Origin: CAYTED01 sp964404075
GTDB taxonomy: Bacteria > Patescibacteriota > Minisyncoccia > Moranbacterales > UBA1568
Assembly: GCA_964404075.1 (NCBI GenBank)
Contig: CAYOIM010000007.1
Coordinates: 1 to 29,020 of the forward strand
Direction of reading: 5' to 3'
DNA: 29,020 bases
Shown: in pieces, positions 14,835 through 23,098 of the stretch
Layout of the letters: every line of letters starts with the position of its first letter
Position numbering within the stretch: position 1 is the first letter of the stretch
The notes under the pieces: model-generated
What the model was told of the DNA's origin: nothing
The model's database searches: none
Seen by the model: the letters and a program-made list of their open reading frames with translations, nothing else
Position numbers and translations under genes: made by a program

Positions 14835-15884
14835 CTATTGGAAACTCTTCTTATCTGTTTCCACAATCAATTGTCCACAGGCGGCGGCGATATCATCCCC
14901 CATGGCACGACGCCTCGTCACATCGACACCGCGTTTCTGAAGTATCTCCTGAAATCGCGTCACCTGACTCTCTCCGCTTTTCTCATACGCGCTCGCGGTT
15001 TTATTGTATGGGATGAGATTCACTTTCACCTTCCCGATACCATTCGCAAATTTCGCGAGTTCAAGCGCACTCGCCTCGCCGTCATTCACCCCTTCGAGCA
15101 GGATATATTCAAGCGTGAGGTGCCGTCTCGCTTCTGGAAATTTCTCGAAATACCGTTTCGTCCATGCCGAAAGTTTCTCGAGAAATTCCGGATAGGATGT
15201 CGGCATCATCTCCTTCCGCAATTTCACATTCGCCGAGTGGAGCGAAATCGCGAGTCGAACTGGCGGCCATTCTGGATCATTGAGTAATCGCTCCAACATC
15301 GGCACGAGACCGACGGTCGAAACCGTAATCTTGGTCACACCGATATCGGTATGCGAGAGTATCGTTCGTATCGATGATTTCACCACATCATAATTCGCGA
15401 GCGGTTCCCCCATGCCCATGAAGACGATATTACTCACTCGTTCCTTCTCATCCTTCATCGCACGGAGACGGTATGCCCAAAACCGATACTGATCGATGAT
15501 CTCATCCTCCGAAAGATTCCGCGTGAAGCCCATTTTCCCCGTCGCGCAAAAGGTGCACGCCATCGCGCACCCGACCTGGGATGACACACAGATCGTCCGA
15601 TACCCCCTCGCATTCCGCATGAGCACCGTCTCGATGCGCGCACCATCCGAGAGCTCGAGCACCGCTTTCTCTGTATCGCCGTTATAACTCCGGAGCACGG
15701 CGATCTCCTTCACGGAGAGAAACGGCATCGATGCGGAAAGTGCATCCCGCATATCTTTCGAGAGAGTAGTCATCGCCTCAAAAGAGCCCTGATTCGAGTC
15801 GAAGAGTCCCGCCTCGAATTGACGCCATCGAAAAGAAGAGGCATCGGGAAAAAATTCCGCAAAAAGTTTTTTCCTCGTTTCCAT
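14835..15884 (-). CDS. rlmN: Dual-specificity 23S rRNA/tRNA adenine-C2 methyltransferase RlmN
   Basis: A radical-SAM enzyme that methylates C2 of A2503 in 23S rRNA and, in studied bacteria, A37 of some tRNAs. The cluster motif CAMACTFC has Cys106, Cys110 and Cys113. Cys99 lies seven residues earlier, at the place of the resolving cysteine, and Cys336 in AAACGQL is the methyl-carrying cysteine. GMGEPLANYD binds SAM, and SLHSAN and LIPYNK are family motifs. The 349-residue length is normal. A2503 is the Cfr-type site, but the conserved sequence fits housekeeping RlmN. Two promoter candidates lie upstream, one so close that the message would be nearly leaderless. Confidence 0.96.
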   Translation of the reverse strand: METRKKLFAEFFPDASSFRWRQFEAGLFDSNQGSFEAMTTLSKDMRDALSASMPFLSVKEIAVLRSYNGDTEKAVLELSDGARIETVLMRNARGYRTICVSSQVGCAMACTFCATGKMGFTRNLSEDEIIDQYRFWAYRLRAMKDEKERVSNIVFMGMGEPLANYDVVKSSIRTILSHTDIGVTKITVSTVGLVPMLERLLNDPEWPPVRLAISLHSANVKLRKEMMPTSYPEFLEKLSAWTKRYFEKFPEARRHLTLEYILLEGVNDGEASALELAKFANGIGKVKVNLIPYNKTASAYEKSGESQVTRFQEILQKRGVDVTRRRAMGDDIAAACGQLIVETDKKSFQ

Positions 15885-15928
15885 AGTCTCTGATACTACG
15901 ATAGCGATAGCAATCCGTCAACTCGCCA

Positions 15929-15937
15929 ATTATATCA
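15929..15937 (-). promoter_or_regulatory. Extended -10 promoter of rlmN
   Basis: Minus-strand TGATATAAT is a consensus extended -10, giving a leader of about 38 bases. A second candidate, TTGACG-17-TAGTAT with its -10 at 15893-15898, would start transcription within two bases of the ATG. Confidence 0.5.
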
Positions 15938-15956
15938 GACAAATTCTTCTTCCTAT

Positions 15957-15987
15957 AAAAAAACCGGTACTCATTGAGGAATACCGG
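15957..15987 (-). terminator. Intrinsic terminator after the 114-codon gene
   Basis: On the minus strand CCGGTA (15987-15982) pairs perfectly with TACCGG (15969-15964) around 12 bases and is followed by a run of seven T. Confidence 0.85.
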
Positions 15988-16009
15988 CGGGAGATCTTGG
16001 TGCGCATCA

Positions 16010-16354
16010 TCAAGAAACGCACTTCATAGGCGCGAAAGGTCCATCAAACACCAAAATCCGAGAATTCAGACCACGATACACGCGATCCGTAGCCGTTCCG
16101 GAAACCATCTGTATGTCCACCGACACCCCATTCTCCGTCGGATTCAGAGAAATAACCACAGCTCGCTCTCCGTGGCAGTTCACACAAAAATTCCACGATT
16201 CCGGATCATCATGATCCAGAAAACTCACAGAACACTCCATACCCACCGCGATTTCACAACGAGCGAGGACGGTAAGGAGGGCAACTTGAACCACTTCCTG
16301 AACATCTTCCGAAGCCGACACGGCCGTCGATACGACCTCTACAGGCGTAGACAT
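16010..16354 (-). CDS. Orphan protein, 114 residues
   Basis: I do not recognise this protein. It has an acidic, Val/Ala-rich helical N-terminus (SEDVQEVVQVALLTVLARCE) and a beta-rich remainder with CVNCHGERAVVISL and GVSVDIQMVSG. Cysteines are at about 33, 41, 57, 60 and 112; the CVNCHGE pair could bind a metal or haem, but one CxxCH is weak evidence. There is no signal peptide. It has a TTGACA-17-TAGAGT promoter, an AAGGG site eight bases before ATG 16354 and a strong terminator 23 bases after its stop, so it is a self-contained unit between rlmN and the pilus operon. Function unknown. Confidence 0.7.
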   Translation of the reverse strand: MSTPVEVVSTAVSASEDVQEVVQVALLTVLARCEIAVGMECSVSFLDHDDPESWNFCVNCHGERAVVISLNPTENGVSVDIQMVSGTATDRVYRGLNSRILVFDGPFAPMKCVS

Positions 16355-16402
16355 GACTCATCCCTTCTGCAAAATAACCTCTTCATTGAGAGGAATGCCC
16401 CT

Positions 16403-16431
16403 ACTCTACAGACGACTGACGACGCTGTCAA
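16403..16431 (-). promoter_or_regulatory. Sigma-70 promoter of the 114-codon gene
   Basis: Minus-strand TTGACA (16431-16426), a 17-base spacer and TAGAGT (16408-16403). The -35 overlaps the end of the last pilus-operon gene. The leader carries a small CCTCT/AGAGG hairpin. Confidence 0.75.
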
Positions 16432-16742
16432 TAGAAAAGATCCCGGGACTCCTGTTTTTCATGAAATGACTTTTCCTTCGATCGGATATCTTCCAATACG
16501 CTGTTGAATTTCTCTTCCTTGAAATTCGTTTCCTTGGCATGCTCGTTGAGATAAGAGCGCTTCTTATCATCGCTCCAATGATACTGATACACCGCCTGTT
16601 TCCAGAACCACAGTCCAGAAGAAACCGTCACCAAAAGCAGGATGAAAAACAAGTACCGATGGGAGAAATACCAGATGAGGATCATCCTGTGCAGGATGTT
16701 TTTCATCAACACCGGAGCGATTTTTTTGCCGAAGAGTTGCAT
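16428..16742 (-). CDS. Small single-pass membrane protein at the end of the pilMNO operon
   Basis: About 104 residues, not recognised by sequence. One membrane segment lies at about 28-46 (YLFFILLLVTVSSGLWFW), after a basic N-terminus, followed by a charged, helical, probably extracellular or coiled-coil tail (SDDKKRSYLNEHAKETNFKEEKFNSVLEDI). ATG 16742 lies 10 bases after the pilO stop. The open frame extends back inside pilO, which I reject. By position it could be a fourth alignment-complex component, where PilP would sit in diderms, but it lacks the lipobox and beta domain of PilP. Confidence 0.65.
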   Translation of the reverse strand: MQLFGKKIAPVLMKNILHRMILIWYFSHRYLFFILLLVTVSSGLWFWKQAVYQYHWSDDKKRSYLNEHAKETNFKEEKFNSVLEDIRSKEKSFHEKQESRDLFY

Positions 16743-16752
16743 AAGGATACGG

Positions 16753-17484
16753 TTAATCTTTCGTATACACGACCACATCGAAAAGCGCCTGCACGAGATT
16801 CTGCTCGGCTGACTTTTCGGGGAGGGCTGACCCATCGGCACCCACCTCATTGCCGCTCGAAAATATATCCCCCCGCGTCACCTTGTCGGTCGGTTGCCAT
16901 TGCCGTATATCGAGCGCAACGACATCCAGGGCGTATGGAAGCGCTTCTATCTGATGGAGGAATTGCAGGGCGTCGGCATACCTCCCCCTTATATCGAAGC
17001 GGAGTTGCATGGTGGTATCCAATGGCAAATTTCCGAGAATGGTCTCATCCTTTTTCTTCTTTTCCGATGGGGAGGATCCGGATCCTTCGGTCGCCGATAC
17101 ATCGCCGGATTTCCCCGCGCCACCGGTAACGGGCTTTTTCTTCGGATCCGTCTTCCCCTGATTCGTAATCACGATTTCCACATCATCATCACGCGCCAAT
17201 GCCTCGATCCGCTCGATAAACGGAACTATCTGATCATGACTCACCAGGGTATCGAGCTTGTCTTCATTCCGCAAGATATGTTCATAGGTTTCCCTAAGTA
17301 GCGGAAGCTCCTTCATCCGATTCTCCTCGTTTCCCTGGAGGGTTCTATCCGCCTCGATGGTATTCGCCTTCTCGGCAATGAGATCCTGCAGAGGGAAAAT
17401 ACCCCATGCGAACACCGCCGCGAAAAACAACGCCGAGACAATGATGATCCCGACTGGCACGAGTTTGTGGAGAGAGGTATTCAT
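16753..17484 (-). CDS. pilO: Type IV pilus inner-membrane component PilO
   Basis: A 243-residue bitopic protein that pairs with PilN to align the pilus machine. One membrane helix at about 9-31 is followed by a coiled coil (32-80) and a ferredoxin-like domain. That domain is interrupted at about 109-150 by a Lys/Ser/Gly-rich disordered insert not seen in classical PilO. RFDIRGRYADALQFLHQIEALPYALDV (162-188) is the most typical stretch. The start is five bases after the pilN stop, so the genes are in one operon. Assignment rests on topology, this motif and gene order. Confidence 0.85.
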   Translation of the reverse strand: MNTSLHKLVPVGIIIVSALFFAAVFAWGIFPLQDLIAEKANTIEADRTLQGNEENRMKELPLLRETYEHILRNEDKLDTLVSHDQIVPFIERIEALARDDDVEIVITNQGKTDPKKKPVTGGAGKSGDVSATEGSGSSPSEKKKKDETILGNLPLDTTMQLRFDIRGRYADALQFLHQIEALPYALDVVALDIRQWQPTDKVTRGDIFSSGNEVGADGSALPEKSAEQNLVQALFDVVVYTKD

Positions 17485-17488
17485 AAGT

Positions 17489-18040
17489 TTACCGTTTGAG
17501 ACATTCTTTCTTCACGGAGAACGAAATTTGAAATGCGATATCCTTCGGAGAGAGCCATACCGCAGGCGGGATGTCGATGGCCGTAAAGCATGACTCCTCA
17601 TTCAGGCTTTTCTCGAGGAGTACCATATCGTTCCGCTCCGCCGCCTTCCCTGCTATGCTGACGACGAAATCTTTCGTACTCACGCTTGAGAGCACCACGC
17701 CCGGAGGGAGTACCCGTTCGAGTCGAGAAAGCAATTGCGTAAAATGGAGATGCTCGGCGTTCAGCTTGACCGCTACTTCCACCTTCTTGTTCACCTCCTG
17801 AAATTTTTTCTCGATCTCGAGGAGTTCCTTATGGCTGTCCTTCAATGCAAGTTGTTGCGTCGCGCCCTGGAAGGATGACTCATTATGCTCCAGAGCGAAG
17901 AATGCCCCGACGAGGATAAGGACATACATCCCATGAAAAAAGAGCACCATGAGCATCTGGGAAAACACGAACCTCGAACGGACCCGTTCTTTCAAAAAAC
18001 TCTTTTTGTCCTCCGGGAGGAGGTTAAGCAAGATATTCAT
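17489..18040 (-). CDS. pilN: Type IV pilus inner-membrane component PilN
   Basis: A 183-residue bitopic protein. MNILLNLLPEDKK carries the NLLP motif by which the cytoplasmic tail of PilN binds PilM. One membrane helix is at about 29-50, followed by a coiled coil (55-95) and a Fimbrial-assembly-like domain with LSRLERVLPPGVVLSSVS. I chose ATG 18040, which overlaps the last 17 bases of pilM and implies translational coupling; the open frame reaches back to 18136 inside pilM. Confidence 0.9.
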   Translation of the reverse strand: MNILLNLLPEDKKSFLKERVRSRFVFSQMLMVLFFHGMYVLILVGAFFALEHNESSFQGATQQLALKDSHKELLEIEKKFQEVNKKVEVAVKLNAEHLHFTQLLSRLERVLPPGVVLSSVSTKDFVVSIAGKAAERNDMVLLEKSLNEESCFTAIDIPPAVWLSPKDIAFQISFSVKKECLKR

Positions 18041-19127
18041 ATTCTTCGATATTGGGGATGGCGAGACCGATGGCCGTCGAATACTGAACGGAATGATTCC
18101 GATCGATAGGAGGGATGCTCTCACCCATCCGAACATTCACCCAGGGGTCACCGAGCTCAACTTTTTTTCCCAATTTCCAGGTGAGATATGGGATGAGTCC
18201 CTTCATATTCGCCCCGCCCCCGCAGAGCACGATGGAATCGACCGAGGATGAATAGCGGAGATTGCCGAGATAGAATTCGATGGATCTCCCCATCTCCTCG
18301 ACGAGATTGTCGAGAATCGGCTGTGCCGCATGGAACACGGGGTTCTCATCGGTGAACGAACCGATACCCCGGGAGAGTTTTATCTTCTCTGCCGCCTCGA
18401 ACGGGATACGCATTTCTTTGGAAATGGCATCCGTGACCGCCTGAGACGATATCGGTACGCTCGAAGTGAAACACGGGATATTCCCCAGACAGACGAAAAA
18501 GCTCGTCCGACGGTCACCGATATCGACGATGAGCGTCGTTTTCTGATAATTTTCCGAACCGGAAAGGAGGCTACGCGCCTGGGCGACGGCCTCCGTCTCC
18601 ATGCCTACGACCTCAAATCCTGCCCGCTCCACGACACTATAGAATGTATCGACGACATTCCGGGCGACGGCCACGACGAGTACGAATGTCTTATCCTTCG
18701 CCTGATCATGGAAAAGCTCGTCATTTAATACTTGCCAATCGTAATAAACCTGGTCGAGAGTGAGCGGGATATTCGCCTCGATTTCCCATTTGATCGCCTC
18801 GGCGACTTCGGATTCCGGAATATGCGGCAGGGTGATGATACGGAGGAACGCCTTCGTCTCAGGAAGCGAGCAGACGACTTTTTTCGTCTTGATTTTCCCC
18901 GGTTTTCCCTGGAAGGACAGCGAACGGATGGCGGCGATGACCGCCTCTTCATCGCGGATCTCTCCGTCCATCACGGCGCCATTCGGAAACGACACCGAAG
19001 CATACGAGCGGAAAACATGCTTCCCGCCCTCTTCTTCGATCCATACTCCCTTCACGGACAGGTCACTCAGGTCAAGTCCGAACGGTCGCGGAAAAAAATT
19101 GATGATCTTTTTCTGAAATAACCCCAT
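18024..19127 (-). CDS. pilM: Type IV pilus actin-like ATPase PilM
   Basis: A 367-residue cytoplasmic protein of the actin/FtsA fold that links PilB/PilC to PilN. FGLDLSDLSVKGV near the start is the phosphate-1 loop, LIVDIGDRRTSFFV the phosphate-2 loop, and LCGGGANMKGL near residue 310 the adenosine motif. EVAEAIKWEIEANIPL is characteristic of PilM. It heads the pilMNO set. Only a weak A/G-rich leader precedes ATG 19127. The 208-base gap upstream holds a possible diverged copy of the 22976-23097 element around 19197-19245 and no gene that I can support. Confidence 0.95.
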   Translation of the reverse strand: MGLFQKKIINFFPRPFGLDLSDLSVKGVWIEEEGGKHVFRSYASVSFPNGAVMDGEIRDEEAVIAAIRSLSFQGKPGKIKTKKVVCSLPETKAFLRIITLPHIPESEVAEAIKWEIEANIPLTLDQVYYDWQVLNDELFHDQAKDKTFVLVVAVARNVVDTFYSVVERAGFEVVGMETEAVAQARSLLSGSENYQKTTLIVDIGDRRTSFFVCLGNIPCFTSSVPISSQAVTDAISKEMRIPFEAAEKIKLSRGIGSFTDENPVFHAAQPILDNLVEEMGRSIEFYLGNLRYSSSVDSIVLCGGGANMKGLIPYLTWKLGKKVELGDPWVNVRMGESIPPIDRNHSVQYSTAIGLAIPNIEEYEYLA

Positions 19128-19335
19128 GTGTTTTTCTTTTTCTTATTCTACCACAAAAATCCATATCCCTATCAGACCAACCTCTCATGGTGAATGCGAC
19201 GCGAGGCGCCACCCCGGGACGGAGTGAACCATCTTCATGAGGGCGACGGTATTAAATATCGATCACACGCCACCGGAGACCTTGATCAGTAATACCTCTG
19301 AGAGCGAGAAGGTGCGTCAACACGAAACACACTTG

Positions 19336-20883
19336 CTAGAGCTCTTCCCAGAGATCGAGGAGATATTGCGTGCCCGTCGGGAAATACGGAGGCGGATAAT
19401 AGAGGAGATTGTTATCATAGTAGAGATTGCGGTTCGTATACCCGGTGCCATCCGTCCAGGCGAATCCATAGCGCTGATTCGTCGCAAGAGCTCCATTTAT
19501 AGTGATAGTCGTTTTGTGATTCCCATAATGTTCCGCTCCGATACGCCCCTGCTGAGCGAGGAGCGCCCCGTCGATACGGAGCACATCGCTACTATTGGAG
19601 GGTATTTCGATATTGTTCTGTCCGATGATACCGAGTATGTCCCTGCCATCATAATTCGTATAGCGGAGATCACTCGGAATGAACACCGAAGCGACCGGTC
19701 CGGAGGAGATATTCGCCGCCACGATGGTGATCTTCTTCGTATTGATCTGACCGGAAAGCCAGATATTGTTCTCGACGAAGATAACCCCGTTATCAACGAT
19801 TGGATAATTGGAGAGACTGACACATTTTCCTCGATTGTGCTGGGCATTGTTTATCCATCCGCAAGAAGCCAAATCACAACAAGCATTCGTCGTGCAAGGA
19901 TTTCCATTCGTACCGATTCTCGGACCGAATGCGCCCGTTACGACTCCGTTATAATTCGTGATCGTATTACTGTTCTGATCAGTAGGTATCGTGAGATCCG
20001 CCGAATTCACCTTACAGGTATCATAGGTACCATCAGTCTTCAAGATAATCGATCGTCCGACACCGGTCGTATCGAAATACCGTCCCCGTCCCGCCTGCGC
20101 CTCGGACTTCATCGTATTGAGGTCACCAAGCACTCCATTAAAATCTGTCGTCGCAACCGGAAATGTCCGCCCTGCTTCGAACACATCGAGGCGCGCCGGC
20201 ACGGCCGCCGGTGGCAGAGGATCAACAGGCACTATATGCGTATGCACGGCGAACTCATCTCCCCCGCTATGATCCGGGTCATTGAAACTCGAAAGTGAGC
20301 TCGTAACGACATTATGTGCCAAACCATCGAAACGGATCCCCCCATTCGAATGTATCTTCCCATATACCTCGGTTCCCGATCCGAAACGCATGAAATCATT
20401 GGCAAGGACGGCGCTCTCACTCCAGGATGGCCGACGCAATCTCACCCGGAGCGTCCGCTTCAATGCCGGATACTTGCTCGTCCACCCCTCTGAGCGCACA
20501 TAGACAATGGTCGAACCGGCTATCGGCGGAGTCACCGTGATAGAATACTGTCCGATAGTCGAACCATACGGATCTTTGTAATCCGCGACATAGGCGGAAC
20601 TCTGACCGAGAGCCGTCCCGCCGCTCCAGAAGGCATCGATCTGACTGTTCGTCCGGCCATTCAATTGATGCGCCAAATACCATTTGTAAAAATGCACCCC
20701 GGACTCCGCGATGCGGAGTGCTTCCTCCTGCGATTGCTTCTGCAGGCTATACTTCGCCTGCGATGAAATAAACCCCAGGATAGAAGTGAGGAGAATCGCC
20801 ACCGCCGACATGATGACCAGCGCATACGCGAGCGCTGACCCCGATACACCCCTTCGATACTGCCCCCTCATATCAGTAGACAT
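19336..20883 (-). CDS. PilX-like pilus assembly protein
   Basis: A 515-residue protein. Residues 12-45 (RGVSGSALAYALVIMSAVAILL) match PilX-type N-termini: a short basic leader, a small residue at the cleavage site and a hydrophobic helix, then SQEEALRIAESGVHFYKWYL, the usual start of the periplasmic stalk. The C-terminal 400 residues look beta-helical (GSGTEVYGKIHSNGGIRF, IFVENNIWLSGQI, NNIEIPSNSSDVLRIDGALLAQ). A cysteine-rich insert (NPCTTNACCDLASCGW...GKC) lies near 340-362. ATG 20883 overlaps the previous stop by 11 bases; the next ATG, 20871, is also possible. I infer a minor pilin that primes assembly or decorates the fibre. Confidence 0.82.
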   Translation of the reverse strand: MSTDMRGQYRRGVSGSALAYALVIMSAVAILLTSILGFISSQAKYSLQKQSQEEALRIAESGVHFYKWYLAHQLNGRTNSQIDAFWSGGTALGQSSAYVADYKDPYGSTIGQYSITVTPPIAGSTIVYVRSEGWTSKYPALKRTLRVRLRRPSWSESAVLANDFMRFGSGTEVYGKIHSNGGIRFDGLAHNVVTSSLSSFNDPDHSGGDEFAVHTHIVPVDPLPPAAVPARLDVFEAGRTFPVATTDFNGVLGDLNTMKSEAQAGRGRYFDTTGVGRSIILKTDGTYDTCKVNSADLTIPTDQNSNTITNYNGVVTGAFGPRIGTNGNPCTTNACCDLASCGWINNAQHNRGKCVSLSNYPIVDNGVIFVENNIWLSGQINTKKITIVAANISSGPVASVFIPSDLRYTNYDGRDILGIIGQNNIEIPSNSSDVLRIDGALLAQQGRIGAEHYGNHKTTITINGALATNQRYGFAWTDGTGYTNRNLYYDNNLLYYPPPYFPTGTQYLLDLWEEL

Positions 20884-21511
20884 AATTATTCAGATTGCGA
20901 AGCTCGGCGAATGATTCGATATTGATGTTATTTGGCGCCTTGATGGGATCGATGTTGACCCGGAGATGCACGCGGACAAGCTTCGCGGTATTGACCGTGA
21001 TAGGCGTCGAGAGAGGATTATGAATCGTATCCGTCGGATAATCCTTATTGTAATAATAAAAAATCGGCTGGGCATTCGTATTGACCACATAGTCGAGGAG
21101 TTGCGTCGTCACTTGATCACCATTCGGATAGGTGACCGGCAGTCCGGCATTCGGATTGGTCACACCCTGATACAATTTCGCATTACTGAGGTAATAATGC
21201 ACCCGCTCCGTCGCTCCGTCATTGTCGATATCGAGATACACCTTGAGATCGAAATCCGATCCCGACGCAATGGGATAGGCTCCGTTGTCCGCCTGCCTCG
21301 CCTTGCGGAGATCTGATACGACATTGCTCACCACGCGCGCCGCCGACGCCGACGCCACTCCTTCCTCGAGAATGAAGCTGTTCGTCTGGAAACTCTTGAG
21401 GAGGAGCAGTGTGAACCCCTCCATCGCGATGACCATGATGAAAATCGCCATCATCATTTCGACAAGCGTCATCCCGCGAACGGTCCTCCTATTGTTCCCT
21501 ATCATGCCCAT
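20873..21511 (-). CDS. Type IV prepilin-like protein (PilW/PilJ type)
   Basis: Prepilin with the cleavage motif RG/MTLVEMMMAIFIMVIAMEGF, keeping the Glu at mature position 5. It is followed by the long N-terminal helix (SFILEEGVASASAARVVSNVVSDLRKARQADNGAYPI-type region) and a beta-rich globular domain. The frame is open to 21565, but that runs into the previous gene (stop at 21531). I use ATG 21511; 21505 is equally possible, and neither has a clear ribosome site. It is the middle of three prepilin genes, about 212 residues with this start. Minor pilin or pseudopilin; exact class uncertain. Confidence 0.85.
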   Translation of the reverse strand: MGMIGNNRRTVRGMTLVEMMMAIFIMVIAMEGFTLLLLKSFQTNSFILEEGVASASAARVVSNVVSDLRKARQADNGAYPIASGSDFDLKVYLDIDNDGATERVHYYLSNAKLYQGVTNPNAGLPVTYPNGDQVTTQLLDYVVNTNAQPIFYYYNKDYPTDTIHNPLSTPITVNTAKLVRVHLRVNIDPIKAPNNINIESFAELRNLNNYVY

Positions 21512-21530
21512 GCCAAGAAACCACAGCCAG

Positions 21531-22880
21531 TTATTCCGACACCAATAAAACATCCTGATTTTCAAGCGCCGATCCGGAAAGGACGATCGTATCGTTCTTC
21601 ACTTCATACCCCGTCAAGGTCGTCTCGATATCGTAAGTCCCCGCAGCAAGCGGCGTCGCTGTCTTGGGGAAATATGCCTGTCCATAGGCGTCCGTCACCA
21701 CCGTCTCATCATATCCGAGTAAAGCCGATGAGAGACGGACACTCGCTCCGGCAAGCACCCCGCTATCCGCGGAATTTTTCACCACTACGATCGCCGAAGA
21801 GTACGATTTCTGTGCGAGAATGACTTTCACGGTCTGCGTCGTGCCGGGGCTGAGACTGATCGTATCTTTCGTCGGACCGATCGGATCGAAACGCAGAAAA
21901 GTATACGCCGCCGTCGAGGGATCAGGAAGGGTGTAGGTACCCGGGCTTTCATCCGGAAAATCCTTTTCCCCGCTCGCGTCAGTCATCGTCGTCTGGGAGA
22001 GACTGTATACCGAGGCGAACGGGGTCACCGCATCGTGCCCGATGACGAGACCACCGCTCAGTGAAAAAGGAATACTCGCGACCGGCTGATCAAATGGATC
22101 GACGGAACGAATCCGCAGTGTCGATTCCTGATCGACGACGAGCGTCACCTGCGTAAGGCTCCCCGAGACGATCGAGGCATGTATATTGACCGGATTGAAA
22201 CTCGTCGTCGGATATGCCGGATAGGTATGATTTCCATAGTATCCGGACTTCGAAAGCGTGATCTGATAATTTGCTCCCGATGCCTTGGCACCAGGAAGCG
22301 CGATATTCCCCAGGGCGTCCGAAACCGTCGTCAAATCGACCGATGGGGAAATAGCGGTATTTACGATATGCGCCGAAACGCTCGGCACCGGATTCCCCGC
22401 TCCATCCAGGGCATTGATAGAAAGCATGCCGGTACCCGCCGCAGCCGATTCGACGCCATCCTGAGAAATAATATCCACGAGCGAGACCTGTTCCGCATCA
22501 CCGCCACCACCCCACGAAACCGTAATCCGGATCCGCTTGTAATCATTCGGGACGAGATCGGTATGCAGGGCAAGTGTCCCATCCTGCGGATCATCGACGA
22601 ATTCGACAAAAGTATGCACCTGATAGGTCGCCGTATTGACCGTCACGGTCTCATCCTCCTCAATGGACCCGGAAGGGATGCCATCGGTCGTCCCGATGAA
22701 ATCGTATCCGAGATTATGGATGATCTCCATCTTCTGATTCGCCAATGCCGTCGCTCCCAGGCGGTTCTTCGTATTCATGATATATTTCGTACCGAGCGAC
22801 CAAGTCTCATAGAATGTCATCACGACCACGCCGAAAATAAACAGCACGGTCAATGCCTCAATGAGGGTGAAGCCATGCAT
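21531..22880 (-). CDS. Minor prepilin (PilV/GspI-like) with Ig-like tail
   Basis: 449 residues from ATG 22880. MHG/FTLIEALTVLFIFGVVVMTF is a textbook prepilin peptidase site with Glu5, and ANQKMEIIHNLGYD resembles PilV/GspI proteins. After a pilin domain of about 145 residues come about three carboxypeptidase-regulatory-like modules: GMLSINALDGAGNPVPSV, LRIRSVDPFDQPVASIPF and AIVVVKNSADSGVLAGASV, each ending with a typical YxxTLTG-type strand. The frame is open 17 codons further upstream, but those codons are the 14-base tandem repeat and would push the cleavage site far from the N-terminus. I infer a tip or adhesive pilin. Confidence 0.88.
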   Translation of the reverse strand: MHGFTLIEALTVLFIFGVVVMTFYETWSLGTKYIMNTKNRLGATALANQKMEIIHNLGYDFIGTTDGIPSGSIEEDETVTVNTATYQVHTFVEFVDDPQDGTLALHTDLVPNDYKRIRITVSWGGGGDAEQVSLVDIISQDGVESAAAGTGMLSINALDGAGNPVPSVSAHIVNTAISPSVDLTTVSDALGNIALPGAKASGANYQITLSKSGYYGNHTYPAYPTTSFNPVNIHASIVSGSLTQVTLVVDQESTLRIRSVDPFDQPVASIPFSLSGGLVIGHDAVTPFASVYSLSQTTMTDASGEKDFPDESPGTYTLPDPSTAAYTFLRFDPIGPTKDTISLSPGTTQTVKVILAQKSYSSAIVVVKNSADSGVLAGASVRLSSALLGYDETVVTDAYGQAYFPKTATPLAAGTYDIETTLTGYEVKNDTIVLSGSALENQDVLLVSE

Positions 22881-22914
22881 CGTATCATGTATTTTGTATC
22901 TTGTATTTTGTATC
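22881..22914. repeat. 14-base tandem repeat before a prepilin start codon
   Basis: On the minus strand two 14-base units, GATACAAAATACAA and GATACAAAATACAT, are followed by a partial GATACG that abuts the ATG at 22880. It occupies the place of the ribosome binding site. Confidence 0.85.
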
Positions 22915-22975
22915 ACATCAAAAAAATTCAAAGCTCATACAATAAAAATAATGTGCTTCAAATGCACCAGCCCGA

Positions 22976-23097
22976 TGGAATCATTGATTTTGAGCGCAGT
23001 TCGAGGCGCAATTGAGGAACGGAGTAAGCTGTACTGAAAGTACAGTGTCGAGTACCGGAAATTGCAACGAAGAAATGTGCCAAAATCATTGATTCCA
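22976..23097. repeat. Cruciform-forming intergenic element between pilC and the prepilin genes
   Basis: The outer arms TGGAATCATTGATTTTG (22976-22992) and CAAAATCATTGATTCCA (23081-23097) are inverted with one mismatch. Inside, GCAATT pairs with AATTGC, and CTGTACT-GAA-AGTACAG forms a perfect hairpin near 23035. It fills most of the gap after the pilC stop. A diverged relative (GAGGCGC...ACGGAGT) may lie at 19197-19245. Confidence 0.7.
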
Positions 23098-23098
23098 T

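Noticed and set aside
16010..16354. CxxCH in the 114-residue protein as a cytochrome c haem site
   Set aside because: A single CVNCH in a protein without a signal peptide or other cytochrome features is not enough.
19237..20298. 353-codon plus-strand open frame
   Set aside because: Antisense to the PilX-like gene and rich in Arg/Ile/Ser, typical of a shadow frame.
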